A DNA stretch of 36,481 nt, taken from IMG/VR virus record IMGVR_UViG_3300021960_000229, positions 1 through 36,481 of that record. One strand, given 5' to 3'. The position numbers and the translations under genes were made by a program. This document shows positions 1-9,642 of this stretch, piece after piece (the first letter of the stretch is position 1; the number at the start of each line of letters is the position of its first letter). The notes beneath the pieces were generated by a model. It did not search any database, was not told where the DNA came from, and saw only the letters and a program-made list of their open reading frames with translations. Origin of the DNA: a virus.

Positions 1-706
1 CTTCACTATCAACATATACAATAGAATCATCTTCTCCAAATCTTATAGTAGATAGGTACTCTCCGTCATCTCCTAATCCTACTGGATATGAGTGAACTAT
101 AGCATCTTTACCTAAATTTACTTGAGCTGAAATATCATCTTCAGATTCTTTAATTGGCTGCTGCTCACTGTATACCCTTTCTTTTTCAAAGTCAGGAACT
201 TGAGATGCGTCTACTACATAGCCATCTTTAAGCCATACTTGTGTTTGTAAGTTGTAATCAAAAACGCTTGAATCCGAAGCACCATCTTCCGAACCTGATG
301 TAGAGCCATCCGTATCCGAAATTTTTTTTTTACCGTATTTTTGCTTGAAATCGTTTACAAGAAAATTAATATCATCAGAAGACTCGTTATTAGATTCCAT
401 TTGAATAACTATACCGTCTAATTTAACTCTGTCTTCCTCGGACAGCATTAAATCTTTAGAATCAACTTTAGCATCTTCAGCGTTTTTAGTAAGAAGATTC
501 ATTCTTTCAGTAGACTCAGAAGATAGCTCCCCATTGTTGTAAGCATTCATTAATTCTTCATCGTTGCTAAAGTCTTCTATTTCTGTTTTTTCTTCAGGCA
601 CTAATGGAGTATCTATACCGCTTTCTTTTCTAGGGTCTCCCTCTGGAAGTGATTTAATGTACTCATTGTATTCTCTTAATCTTTTTTCTTCTTCAGTCTC
701 TTCCAT
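1..706 (-). CDS. acidic virion/cargo-like protein (C-terminus cut by window edge)
   Basis: Open frame from an ATG at 706-704 running off the left edge, about 235 residues seen. It starts MEETEEEKRLREYNEYIKSL and is very rich in Glu, Asp and Ser, with a low-complexity SDTDGSTSGSEDGASDSS stretch near residue 130. I recognise no catalytic domain. Its ATG overlaps the TAA of the upstream gene by one base, so the two are translationally coupled. Position downstream of the muzzle and two other long proteins is where crAss-like phages encode the large cargo proteins packed in the virion; that role is inferred from position and composition. A run of ten A residues on the coding strand (322-331 in plus coordinates) encodes three lysines and is a possible slippage site. 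Confidence 0.75.
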   Translation of the reverse strand, partial: MEETEEEKRLREYNEYIKSLPEGDPRKESGIDTPLVPEEKTEIEDFSNDEELMNAYNNGELSSESTERMNLLTKNAEDAKVDSKDLMLSEEDRVKLDGIVIQMESNNESSDDINFLVNDFKQKYGKKKISDTDGSTSGSEDGASDSSVFDYNLQTQVWLKDGYVVDASQVPDFEKERVYSEQQPIKESEDDISAQVNLGKDAIVHSYPVGLGDDGEYLSTIRFGEDDSIVYVDSE

Positions 707-2496
707 TAGTAATTGTATTTATTCCTCATGTTTGTCTTTTTGTTTTCTAACTCTTCGTCAGATAAATTAGAGTTTATAGAATCGTGCTCTTTGTTTAGTT
801 TTTCTGCCATATCTACAATAGACTTGAACTGAGCTAATTCTTTGTTTGTAAACATTTGACTCAAAGGTACTAAAATTTCAGTTGTTTTATCCTGCTTTGT
901 TAGTAAATCTTGTAGTTGTGAGAATGAGTCCCTATCCTCTTTAGGTATTTCATTTAAGGTTTTTAAATACTGTTCAGAACTCATAGGAATATTTGACTGA
1001 GCCTTAGCCAATGCGTAAGGAATAAACTTAACATTAGGGTCTCCAGACTCTATCTGTTCTTTAGTTGCTACTTGATTTGTAGATATGTCTACTGGCTGTA
1101 TCCTTACGTTATCAGTAACAACTCTAAAACTTTTGTCTTGAAGTTTTTCAAATCCAGCTACAGCTCTAGGAAATATAACCCCAGGCTTTAAAACTAAAGT
1201 TTGTAGAGTTTTAGGATTATTAAGATTAGCCTCAGAATAAGCTAATGTTGTTATAGGTGTTGCTGCTCCTCCATCCACAATAGCAGTATAATTTGATAAT
1301 TCTCTGAAATCATCTGAAGCTAAAGAACCTGCAAAGTAATCCTTAGATTTGCCTCCCCCAACAAAAGAACTTACTGGTTTAGCTGGTCTATATGACCTTC
1401 CTTCAGACCATCTATCGTACAGCTTATCTTCTGCGTAATCAGAAAATGTTTGGCCTCCATATCCAGGAGCATCAGGTTTTCCTGTAATTTCTAGTATTGC
1501 GCTTTCAGTAGGGTCTGAATTTCCTTGAATCTCATCAAGATACATTATAGCTATTTCATTAATAGCTCCTACACTATTTTCATTAGAATAACTTCCATCA
1601 GTTTTTAATTGTATTAATCCTTTTATTTGTTCTCTAGCTGATAATTCACCCTCTTTATTTATTTTACCAGTTTCAGGATTAAAACCTCCACTTAAAACTT
1701 TTACAGAATTGGTTATTCCTCCTAAATAGTCTATTGGTTTTGGAGCTGATATTAATTCAGACTTTTCAAAGTTTAATTCAGGAATCTTACTTACAGGAAC
1801 CCCATTATATTCAGCTTCATTTTTACCAAAATCAAATCCATTTGGGTCTAAGGAGTCTATGTATTGTCTCCTCTTTTCAAATTCATATACATCTGAGTCT
1901 ACTGTAGAGCCGTCAGAATTATGAGCTACTATTCTTTTCCCATCCTCATCAATTAGATAACCATCATTATCTAATATATAATCTCCTGATTCTTCATCTT
2001 TCATTGGTGATTGCTCTCCAAATAAGTAAAAGTAGTCTTGGCCATCACTTGCATTTGAACTAGCTGAAACAACATCTTCAGGAGTCAACATCTTAGGAAC
2101 TTTTTTTAAAGAATCTATATCGTACAATAAATTTCCTTTTTCGTCATAAGGATTTTGAACAGAAGTACTTAAAAACTCATAGGCTTGAGCCTCTCCACTA
2201 GAAAACTTTCCTAAATCTATTATCTGTCTCTTATAATCCTCTATGGTAGCATTTACCTCAGGCTCATCATATCTGCCAGCCATATCAACCTCATATTGAT
2301 TGAGCTTCTCAAGGAGATTTTTTCTTATATTCATATAAGGCTTATCAAACTCTCCAGTAACCTTACTTAATTTTGGTTTAGGAGTTTTTCTTGAATTATC
2401 CAAACCATCATTAAGATTAGAGTTAGCCTTTTGTTTGTTGACTATTTCAGCAAACTTAGGAGTTTCAGCTGCCTGATAATAAATATACTTTGACAT
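706..2496 (-). CDS. cargo-type virion protein, unknown function
   Basis: A 596-residue soluble protein starting MSKYIYYQAAETPKFAEIVN. It has no signal peptide or membrane segment, a charged middle, and short Asp/Gly-rich repeats near residues 170-195 (DGYLIDEDGKR). I cannot assign a known fold. The gene lies in the run of overlapping genes downstream of the muzzle: its ATG at 2496 overlaps the previous stop codon by one base, and its own stop overlaps the next ATG. In crAss-like phages this slot holds cargo proteins stored in the head and tail barrel and ejected with DNA. That is the best guess from context; sequence alone does not prove it. Confidence 0.7.
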   Translation of the reverse strand: MSKYIYYQAAETPKFAEIVNKQKANSNLNDGLDNSRKTPKPKLSKVTGEFDKPYMNIRKNLLEKLNQYEVDMAGRYDEPEVNATIEDYKRQIIDLGKFSSGEAQAYEFLSTSVQNPYDEKGNLLYDIDSLKKVPKMLTPEDVVSASSNASDGQDYFYLFGEQSPMKDEESGDYILDNDGYLIDEDGKRIVAHNSDGSTVDSDVYEFEKRRQYIDSLDPNGFDFGKNEAEYNGVPVSKIPELNFEKSELISAPKPIDYLGGITNSVKVLSGGFNPETGKINKEGELSAREQIKGLIQLKTDGSYSNENSVGAINEIAIMYLDEIQGNSDPTESAILEITGKPDAPGYGGQTFSDYAEDKLYDRWSEGRSYRPAKPVSSFVGGGKSKDYFAGSLASDDFRELSNYTAIVDGGAATPITTLAYSEANLNNPKTLQTLVLKPGVIFPRAVAGFEKLQDKSFRVVTDNVRIQPVDISTNQVATKEQIESGDPNVKFIPYALAKAQSNIPMSSEQYLKTLNEIPKEDRDSFSQLQDLLTKQDKTTEILVPLSQMFTNKELAQFKSIVDMAEKLNKEHDSINSNLSDEELENKKTNMRNKYNY

Positions 2497-3584
2497 TATT
2501 TTTTAAATTTGAATTTAGGTTTATAGGAGCCTCCACTCATATACTTTTTAGCAAGCTCAGAGCTCATCTTTTCTTGAACAGACTCAGGAAGACTTGAAAA
2601 GCCTTTCATCTTGCTAGGAATTTTTCCGCTATCTTTATACATAATTCCTTTCTTAGCCATTTGCTCTTCAGCTTCATTTTCCATGTGTTCTAGGTCCTGC
2701 TTTTCAAACCTATCAAATAACATAGCCATATGATTCATCAATCCTTTCTCATCACCATCTTTCACTAAGTCTTGCATTTTCTTAGTATCTTCAGGGTTAA
2801 ATATAGACTCACCTCCAGTAAGCTCTCCTACTTTCTCTCCATCCTGCTCTACATCAGAAACTCCACCCTTATCCATAATATCTATAGGATTTTTATCGTG
2901 GTCAAATTTACCTCTACTAACTTGAGGCTTTCCTTTTTCAGGAGTTATCATTCCTTCTTTAGCAACAGCAAGTGATGCTCCACCAGTAGCCGCAGCCTTT
3001 ACAGCCTCTTTACCTACCTCATATGCGTCTTCACCAGCAGAAACAAAAGCTTGTTGTTTAGCCATTCTAGCTGCTAATGCTGAATCCTTAGATTCTTTTA
3101 AAGATGTTTGCATTCCTTTTAGTTCTTCCGTAGCTAATCCTCTTCTAACCACATCTTGAGAGCCTTCTTCAGAAGCTTTAGCTTGTTGAGCTGAAGTCAA
3201 AGCAGCTTGAGATTTATCCATAGCAGCCAAGTCAGCTGATTGTCCAGAAGCTAGTATAGCAGAAAGGCCAGCCATTGCTGATTTAGCTCCACCTTTTTGA
3301 GCAGCACCCATTGCTGTAGCTTCAGTGGTTTTTTGAGCCTCTTGTTTAGCCTCAACTAAACTTTGTGATATTGGCTCGTCAACCATCTTTTGAAGAGTGG
3401 TAGAACCTTTCATTTGAAGTGAGCTCTTATCGAAAGCATCTATATCAGACTGAGTTTGAGCAGCCTTTTGTTCAAATTCTTTTTGAAGTTTACCAGCCTG
3501 TATACCTCTTACAACATTACCTCCGATACTGTACTTAATCTTTGGTCTGTATTTCTTTTTAGATTTCTTGTTAGATTTTTTCAT
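2496..3584 (-). CDS. internal virion/cargo-like protein, Ala/Lys-rich
   Basis: A 362-residue protein. It has a very basic N-terminus (MKKSNKKSKKKYRPK), a long Ala/Gln/Ser-rich segment predicted helical (about residues 30-210), and a C-terminal region containing VGELTGGESIFNPEDTKKM near residue 255, followed by a Lys-rich tail. GGE-[SF]-[IV]-x-N/P-x-E/D motifs of this kind recur in internal virion and tail-associated proteins of Bacteroidota phages. A TATATTTG element lies 13 nt upstream of the ATG, so the cargo genes may have their own promoter in addition to read-through from the muzzle. A packaged or ejected protein is inferred; the alternative is a tail-barrel lining protein. Confidence 0.7.
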   Translation of the reverse strand: MKKSNKKSKKKYRPKIKYSIGGNVVRGIQAGKLQKEFEQKAAQTQSDIDAFDKSSLQMKGSTTLQKMVDEPISQSLVEAKQEAQKTTEATAMGAAQKGGAKSAMAGLSAILASGQSADLAAMDKSQAALTSAQQAKASEEGSQDVVRRGLATEELKGMQTSLKESKDSALAARMAKQQAFVSAGEDAYEVGKEAVKAAATGGASLAVAKEGMITPEKGKPQVSRGKFDHDKNPIDIMDKGGVSDVEQDGEKVGELTGGESIFNPEDTKKMQDLVKDGDEKGLMNHMAMLFDRFEKQDLEHMENEAEEQMAKKGIMYKDSGKIPSKMKGFSSLPESVQEKMSSELAKKYMSGGSYKPKFKFKK

Positions 3585-3597
3585 TTCTAAATTTTTA

Positions 3598-3605
3598 CAA
3601 ATATA
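3598..3605 (-). promoter_or_regulatory. Bacteroidota -7 element (TATATTTG)
   Basis: TATATTTG on the minus strand, 13 nt before the ATG of the 362-residue cargo-like protein and between it and the muzzle gene. It fits the TAnnTTTG -7 consensus. No TTG stands 17-23 nt upstream, so it would be a weak or incomplete promoter. Confidence 0.4.
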
Positions 3606-3610
3606 ATAAA

Positions 3611-6600
3611 TTATTCTTCACTAAGCTCGCTTTTAGAGTTGTTAGAATTAACACTATATATCTCTATTGGCTTCTTAGTCCTCTTAGTTAAAGTAACATT
3701 CATAAAGTTACCTTTCATTCTATCCCCTTCAGCTTCTCCTGACTTAATAACATAGGCAAAACTGCTTGTTAATGCTGAGTTTGCATTTGATGTCAACGTA
3801 TATGTGGTAGCTCCTATTGATTGTATAGTTCCAATTAGAGTGTGACCACCTTCTTGACTAAAATATATATTATCTCCTACATTAACTCCATTATTTGGAG
3901 TATCCGCTAAAGTAACAGTAGTTGAATCTACAGCTGTAGTTATGTTTCCTAGTCCAAAAAACTCACTATTACCAGGTTCTCCATCAATATCTCCAGTAGC
4001 AAAAGGAATGTCAGAATACAATAATCCTTCTTTTCTATTGTATGTGGTTTTATCTATACTAGTAGAAGATAGATTTGTATCTAATGTCGTGTCGTATGAT
4101 GTCTTAGTTCCAGAGTTAACTCCATCAGCAGTAGTATCTTCAGCAAAAGTACCATCCACAGTTAGAGATTGATATGTTTTTACTTTATTAGGTAATCCAT
4201 TAAAAGGAAACTTTAATTTAGTTTCAAAAGTTTCACCATAAAATGTAGAGTGGTCTGAGCTTGAGTCATGATGCCATAACTCACCATCTTTAAAAGAGAA
4301 AAATCTTCTATTTATCTTACCATACATCTCTGGCTCATAACTATGAAAAGAAGTCCACCTTTGATTTACTTCTGACCACACTATAGTATCATAAGGAGCG
4401 GTAATAGTGTAGACAGGTCCTTGCTCTTCAGGTTTTTTCATTTTTGCTTCCCATTTAACATTGTCATTGTCATATCTATTATTATCTGTATAAACTCTAG
4501 GAAATGTAATAACATATTCATTGTGCTTAGGATTATAAGCTCCTAATATTCTAAAGGAATAGTTTACTAAATTAAATTGCTCTGGTATTTTGTGACTTAA
4601 TGGCTCATCATACCAGTTACTAATATTATACGTAAATCCTGCTGTAGGATTTGCCTCTCTATACAACTCCGATTTATCTCTAAAATAGTCTAACATGTTA
4701 ACTTTAGATATAGGTTTAAGCTCATTACCTTTTAATCTTAAAACAGCACCTTTCTTTATGTCTACCCAGTATAATATATTCCCATTAAAATCAAAAGACT
4801 CAGGATTTTTACTTATACCGTAGTGCTCTGAAAAAGCTATAGAATTTCCTAGTACATTAGAAGATAATCCTACATTTGCGCTACCATCAGCATTAGTTAT
4901 AATATCTTTATTTATAGAAACCTTATAAGTCCTATCTTCCTGTATGACAACCATGTCAGTATCTCTAGAATGTATTTTTTGTATTGAGCCATCAGCCTTA
5001 TCTAAATCAGAATAACTAAACAATTCAAAAGTGCTTAGACCATTATAATTTACATCAGGTTGAAAAGGTTCAGAATAAGTAATACTAGATTCCTTCAATT
5101 CTTCTCTAGCGTAAGGATTGAATACATTTGGCCTACCTATGTTTATGTGATTAGTAGGATAAAAATCATTCAAATGATAATCTTCTACAAAAGAAGTGGT
5201 AAATCTAAGCCCTTCAGTATCGTTATTAGAGTTTCTCATTATTCTCCTTTTAAAGAATACATCACCCTCATCAAAATATCCTCTTGCTGGAGATACCCCA
5301 ACTACTTGAGTGTGAGTCATTCCTCTATGAGCTCTACTATTTTCATGAGCATTAGCTATAGTGTGTTTAAACCCAAACTCATAATAAACTCTAGTTGACT
5401 CATCTTCAGACTCTTTCAAAGGTCTGTATATTTCAAACAAACCATCACCAAAAAAGTTTTGAGTTGAATTTGAAGTTGAAACATGGCTATAATTAGCTCC
5501 ACTAAGACTTTCTATACTGTCTATAGTTATAAAGTATCCTTGCTCTTCTAAAGGTTCTCCTAGTTCAGTTGAGCCATTATAAAGGTCGTATCCAGTAATA
5601 GCAACATCTATATATACGTCTGTATGAGCAGTTGGCGTATCGTAATTCCAAGGAGAGGTTATAAACCTTATTCTATCCCCATCAACATAACTATAATCTA
5701 TTAATGGATTGTTTTGAGTTCTATAAGAGTCAGGAGAACCTTTTAAAGATTGTAATGATAAAAATATTCTAGACTCTCCAGTAGCTGGAATTGTTGATGT
5801 AAAAGCTCCAGGACATATAAACTGTATAAACTCATCAACAGATGTATTCTTAGAATATGCCCAACTCCAATACTTAGCCCACACAGGAGGCTGATGATTT
5901 ACCGACCAGTCTATTCTGGCCTTTCCGTAGTTGTTGCTTTGACCAGGATTTATAGATTCGTCAGCATTAAAACCTCTTTCACTAAAAAATTTAACATAAC
6001 ACTTAGATGTTCCATTTTCGCTATCTATAGCTACAGTAGAATTTCTTCCTTTTCCGTCATAATAAATTATTCCAAAGTCGTGAAAAGCACCAGCTTTAAA
6101 GCTACCAGACTTTCCGTCTCCACCGCCAACACCTATAACCTCCATAGCAAAAGTGTTGTCTTTATTTGCTCCGCTCAACTGTGGGTCTTCATTAGCGAAT
6201 GTAGGGTTATTAAAGTTTAATGATATACCAGCTTTTTTGCCACCACCGTTAATTATCTCTGAATTATTTTCTGGATAAACATGCTCTTCAACACATATTA
6301 ATCTAAATTTTCTACCGCCACCTCCTTGAGGAACTTCATCAATATCAATAAAACTATTTTTAGTATTTGATATAAGAGGCAATACTAAAATCTTTTTTTC
6401 TGTATCAACGTAAGGACCATGTAACCATGCGTAGTCTCCATTGTCAGGCTTATCCGATATAGAGGAGTATTTTGAATAGGTTGCTCCTAATTGCTCAGCT
6501 ACATAAATCATTTGTTGGTCTAATCCAGAAGCATCATCGGAAAAATCTATTCCAGAAGATGCGGTGTTTATTGATTTCTGAATATCAATTATATGTGTCT

Positions 6601-8275
6601 TACTATCTTGAACTTTATCTCTTGTAAACGTATTACCTGGATTTTGAACTCTGCAAGCAAATCTTGCGCTAGCATTTATGTTTACTATTTGATTTTCAGA
6701 AGTCTCAATATCACCGTAGTAAAAAGCAAATGTTATTTGAGGGTATCCATTAGTTCCTCCAGTGTTAGTTCCGCAAAAAGAACTTTGTCTTGCTCCGATG
6801 GTGTCATTACCTGGATATTTTACTAGTTGATTTATTTTATATGTTTCTTTATCGGTTCCATGACCATCTTGACCATTGTCATCTCTGTTGTAATTTGCAG
6901 CTACATTGAATTGTCCACCATAAGGACCGTATTGATGTCTAGATTGATATGATGAATTATAAGGGCCTATTACAATATTTATGTTCGAGTCGCCCTCTTC
7001 AAGACCTTTACTAGAAATCTCCCAAGTCTTAGATGCGTCCTGAGCCAATCCTACTAAATTAGAAATAGATGTGTTTTTTAATGTTATAGAATGAGGACTA
7101 CCACTAGTAGTTCTATCGGCATAGGCACTAGATTTTTGGTTATCAATATTACTACCACTCCATCCTCCTGAAAGTTGTCCTGAGCTATTTACAGTCCAAC
7201 CAGGATATATTATTGCTGAAAGCTTATCTGAACTAGTAACACCTCCATATTTTGGTTGAAGCTCAACATCTATACTTTCTACATCAAATCCCTCAAGGTA
7301 ATTTGCGTATGAAATTCTATTATCAGATATTAATGTTTGAGTTCTGGCTCTCTTAGGAACATTGTCGTAAATCTTTGCTATATCATTCTTGTCAGCAAAA
7401 GGATATATCTTGTCATTAAAAAAACTAAAATTAAGAGACTCTTCATTCAAAAATTTATCGTAATCATTCTTCACCTTAGCTATTACAAAGAAATCACCTC
7501 TATTACCCTGCTTGTCTACATCAAAATCTTTACATATTCTAGCGCAAAGCTCTATGTATTCTACCTGATGATTTCCAGCTATATACCTTATATTTATAAT
7601 ATTATCTGAAGAAGCATCATAGTTCAAGTTAGCAACATTAGATTTCATATCATCAGTATGAGTAGCGTCACTTATTCTACTCCATTCTGTTACTTGCTTG
7701 TCGTAAAAATGATACCTATACCTAAATTGAAATGACTTTCCAAATATGTTGTTTTTCTTTATAGAAGAATTTGTATCAAAAGACACCGAAGGTTTTGTGT
7801 ATGGAGGTCTCTTTTTAACCTCTACGTACTGTCTTTTAACATCTCTAGTTCCTTGATAGGGATAGTTATTTACGGCTCCAGCATCATTAGGAGTATACAT
7901 AGAATACGGATAATACTTATCAGGTTCAGCCTTCATTATTTGAGATGAAGCCTCAACATATCCATATTGATTTATGACCTTCATTGACTCTTTAGACTTA
8001 ACCACATTTATTTCTTGAGGTTCACCATATCTATCAGAAGTAAAGTAAAGAATGTCTCCTATTTTATTTATTTCTGTTATTAAGAAGTTTTCTCTCCATA
8101 AAAACAAGTTATCTGATTCAGACATACAGTCTCTAAATATTTCAGAAACTGTATCTGTTATTAAATCGTATTCTAATATATAGTGGTCTAAAAGATTAGA
8201 GAAAACAAAATAATACATTTTATCTTTATGTGTGTCCTCATATGAACCAATACATTTGTGAATTTCTCTAGCCAT
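3611..8275 (-). CDS. muzzle/tail-nozzle protein, large C-terminal part
   Basis: A 1554-residue protein starting MAREIHKCIGSYEDTHKDKM, with YYFVFSN and HYILEYDLITD following. CIGSYED..YYFV..ILEYD is, as I recall the family, typical of the N-terminal third of crAss-like muzzle proteins (the T7 gp12 nozzle counterpart), but there it sits well inside the protein and not at residue 8. The remainder is beta-rich with many Tyr, Asn, Asp and Gly residues and no membrane segment, as expected for a hexameric tail tube/muzzle. The upstream ORF 8279-8908 supplies the missing N-terminus and is in the same frame, separated only by TAG-AAA before this ATG. The protein may therefore be made as a separate chain or as the main part of a read-through product of about 1765 residues. 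Confidence 0.8.
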   Translation of the reverse strand: MAREIHKCIGSYEDTHKDKMYYFVFSNLLDHYILEYDLITDTVSEIFRDCMSESDNLFLWRENFLITEINKIGDILYFTSDRYGEPQEINVVKSKESMKVINQYGYVEASSQIMKAEPDKYYPYSMYTPNDAGAVNNYPYQGTRDVKRQYVEVKKRPPYTKPSVSFDTNSSIKKNNIFGKSFQFRYRYHFYDKQVTEWSRISDATHTDDMKSNVANLNYDASSDNIINIRYIAGNHQVEYIELCARICKDFDVDKQGNRGDFFVIAKVKNDYDKFLNEESLNFSFFNDKIYPFADKNDIAKIYDNVPKRARTQTLISDNRISYANYLEGFDVESIDVELQPKYGGVTSSDKLSAIIYPGWTVNSSGQLSGGWSGSNIDNQKSSAYADRTTSGSPHSITLKNTSISNLVGLAQDASKTWEISSKGLEEGDSNINIVIGPYNSSYQSRHQYGPYGGQFNVAANYNRDDNGQDGHGTDKETYKINQLVKYPGNDTIGARQSSFCGTNTGGTNGYPQITFAFYYGDIETSENQIVNINASARFACRVQNPGNTFTRDKVQDSKTHIIDIQKSINTASSGIDFSDDASGLDQQMIYVAEQLGATYSKYSSISDKPDNGDYAWLHGPYVDTEKKILVLPLISNTKNSFIDIDEVPQGGGGRKFRLICVEEHVYPENNSEIINGGGKKAGISLNFNNPTFANEDPQLSGANKDNTFAMEVIGVGGGDGKSGSFKAGAFHDFGIIYYDGKGRNSTVAIDSENGTSKCYVKFFSERGFNADESINPGQSNNYGKARIDWSVNHQPPVWAKYWSWAYSKNTSVDEFIQFICPGAFTSTIPATGESRIFLSLQSLKGSPDSYRTQNNPLIDYSYVDGDRIRFITSPWNYDTPTAHTDVYIDVAITGYDLYNGSTELGEPLEEQGYFITIDSIESLSGANYSHVSTSNSTQNFFGDGLFEIYRPLKESEDESTRVYYEFGFKHTIANAHENSRAHRGMTHTQVVGVSPARGYFDEGDVFFKRRIMRNSNNDTEGLRFTTSFVEDYHLNDFYPTNHINIGRPNVFNPYAREELKESSITYSEPFQPDVNYNGLSTFELFSYSDLDKADGSIQKIHSRDTDMVVIQEDRTYKVSINKDIITNADGSANVGLSSNVLGNSIAFSEHYGISKNPESFDFNGNILYWVDIKKGAVLRLKGNELKPISKVNMLDYFRDKSELYREANPTAGFTYNISNWYDEPLSHKIPEQFNLVNYSFRILGAYNPKHNEYVITFPRVYTDNNRYDNDNVKWEAKMKKPEEQGPVYTITAPYDTIVWSEVNQRWTSFHSYEPEMYGKINRRFFSFKDGELWHHDSSSDHSTFYGETFETKLKFPFNGLPNKVKTYQSLTVDGTFAEDTTADGVNSGTKTSYDTTLDTNLSSTSIDKTTYNRKEGLLYSDIPFATGDIDGEPGNSEFFGLGNITTAVDSTTVTLADTPNNGVNVGDNIYFSQEGGHTLIGTIQSIGATTYTLTSNANSALTSSFAYVIKSGEAEGDRMKGNFMNVTLTKRTKKPIEIYSVNSNNSKSELSEE

Positions 8276-8281
8276 TTTCTA
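8276..8281 (-). other. single in-frame TAG separating the two halves of the muzzle
   Basis: Reading leftwards, the 209-residue ORF ends ...GTA GGT AGA TAG, followed by AAA and then the ATG of the 1554-residue ORF, all in one frame. Only one stop codon interrupts an otherwise continuous frame of about 1765 codons. TAG is an ordinary terminator elsewhere in the window (for example 20554-20556 and 29927-29929), so genome-wide recoding is unlikely. The site may be a suppressed or leaky stop, or a gene split with reinitiation. Confidence 0.7.
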
Positions 8282-8908
8282 TCTACCTACGTTAAATTGT
8301 TTATTAAAAAAATTAAAATTTCTAGACACCTTATTGTTGTCAACATCAGCTCCAAAAACATTAATATTTAAAGAATCTCCATCGTTAGTCAATAAAAAAA
8401 CTAAACAAGGTAAAGATAATGAACTTTTAGATATTCCTTTTTCAGCGTACTTTACATCAACACCCCTAGAAAGTAGTTCTACTGCATTTTTTTCAACAAA
8501 TCCTGCCATCCATTTTTTTAGCTCCTCTACGTCATTAAGATTTACTGAAGAGTATGAGGATTTATATGAGCCTCCCAACATGTCAAAATTAAAATCTAAG
8601 CTTCCAGAGGGTAAAGAGTCAGGTAAAAAATAAACTACACTTTTAGGAACATCTCCTCCATGACCAGAGTCTGCATGCCCATTGAAAATACCATCTCCAA
8701 CATATAATATAGGTGATTTTTTTCCATTAAAGTTAAAAGTTATTTTTGTGTTTCCTGGTATATTCTGAATAACACCTATGCTATTTGAGTCAGAAGACTG
8801 ATTTCTTATATTTAAAGAGTCAACATAGTCTCCCTCTTTCACAAATCTTTCGTCAGAATCTCTATCTAGTCCCCCTATAAAAAGTTTCTTTTCCTGCAAG
8901 CCAGCCAT
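8279..8908 (-). CDS. muzzle/tail-nozzle protein, N-terminal part
   Basis: A 209-residue protein beginning MAGLQEKKLFIGGLDRDSDE, then RFVKEGDYVDSLNIRNQ and GVIQNIPGNTKI. The GGL(N/D)xDxxxRFxxxGDYxDxLNIR...NIPGN signature matches the N-terminus of crAss-like muzzle/nozzle proteins, where it is followed directly by the CIGSYED segment found here at the start of the next ORF. Residues about 60-205 look like an extra alpha/beta insertion. The ORF ends in a TAG in frame with the next gene, two codons before that gene's ATG. It follows the ring protein gene after 4 bases. I read it as the first domain of the muzzle, whether as a separate subunit or a read-through product. Confidence 0.7.
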   Translation of the reverse strand: MAGLQEKKLFIGGLDRDSDERFVKEGDYVDSLNIRNQSSDSNSIGVIQNIPGNTKITFNFNGKKSPILYVGDGIFNGHADSGHGGDVPKSVVYFLPDSLPSGSLDFNFDMLGGSYKSSYSSVNLNDVEELKKWMAGFVEKNAVELLSRGVDVKYAEKGISKSSLSLPCLVFLLTNDGDSLNINVFGADVDNNKVSRNFNFFNKQFNVGR

Positions 8909-8912
8909 TTAA

Positions 8913-9641
8913 TTATAATTTAGGAGATTGCTTAAATGCTTTTCTAGATGTTTGAAGTGCCTCAGATTTATTAAATGAGTTCATTCTAGCTCTAGCCAAT
9001 CTCTTTTGGTTATAAAATTCTTTTCTAGCTAATTGTTTTTCATTAGCGTTTATACCTCTTTTTCTCTGTATTGATTTCCAGTATACAAATGAAGCCAATG
9101 CCTCCTGAGCGAAAGTGTGAACCTGAATATTATCGCCAGTAACTCCACTAGAGCCATCCGATATATATTCTAATATAATTTTATTCAAATCTCCAGAAAC
9201 AGAAGAAAACTCTATAGTGTCTCCATCTAAATTCTCTCTATAATATCCATTAGAATTATTACCTCCACCAAAACCATATCTAGCATAAATACCATTATCT
9301 ACATTGTCATAATAGAGACTGTCGTCTCCATCATCAGAAGAAACTGCACCAGTTGTAAGGTTTAATTTTTCTTTTCTTCCTAGATATTGCAACTCTCCGT
9401 TTGAGCCTACTACAGATATACTTACGAATTTAACGTAATCTCTTGGAAGTGTAATAGTGTTAGTAGATGAATTAACAGTTATCTCAACAGCTTTAACCAT
9501 TCTTACAGTATCAAAGTTTAATTCTTTTAATCCCTTTAATCCTATATTGTAGTATCTTAAAAATTCAGCCTGAGTGTTTTTTCCTTCATCAACTAAAAGG
9601 CCATTTACTACCTCTTCTAAACTAACAAATTGTGCGCTCAT
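8913..9641 (-). CDS. ring/tail tubular (gp11-like) connector protein
   Basis: A 242-residue protein starting MSAQFVSLEEVVNGLLVDEG. It has an N-terminal helical segment (FLRYYNIGLKGLKELNFD, about 28-45), a central beta region with TITLPRDYVKFVSISV, a Gly/Asn-rich loop, and a helical C-terminal part (about 165-242: FAQEALASFVYWKSIQRKRG, RARMNSFNKSEALQTSRKAFKQSPKL). This helix-beta-helix layout, with the LP.DYv.fv motif, is typical of adaptor and tail tubular proteins of podoviruses and of ring proteins in crAss-like phages. It sits between another ring-like gene and the muzzle, with 1-4 base spacings, so it probably forms a dodecameric ring joining portal and muzzle. Confidence 0.7.
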   Translation of the reverse strand: MSAQFVSLEEVVNGLLVDEGKNTQAEFLRYYNIGLKGLKELNFDTVRMVKAVEITVNSSTNTITLPRDYVKFVSISVVGSNGELQYLGRKEKLNLTTGAVSSDDGDDSLYYDNVDNGIYARYGFGGGNNSNGYYRENLDGDTIEFSSVSGDLNKIILEYISDGSSGVTGDNIQVHTFAQEALASFVYWKSIQRKRGINANEKQLARKEFYNQKRLARARMNSFNKSEALQTSRKAFKQSPKL

Positions 9642-9642
9642 A

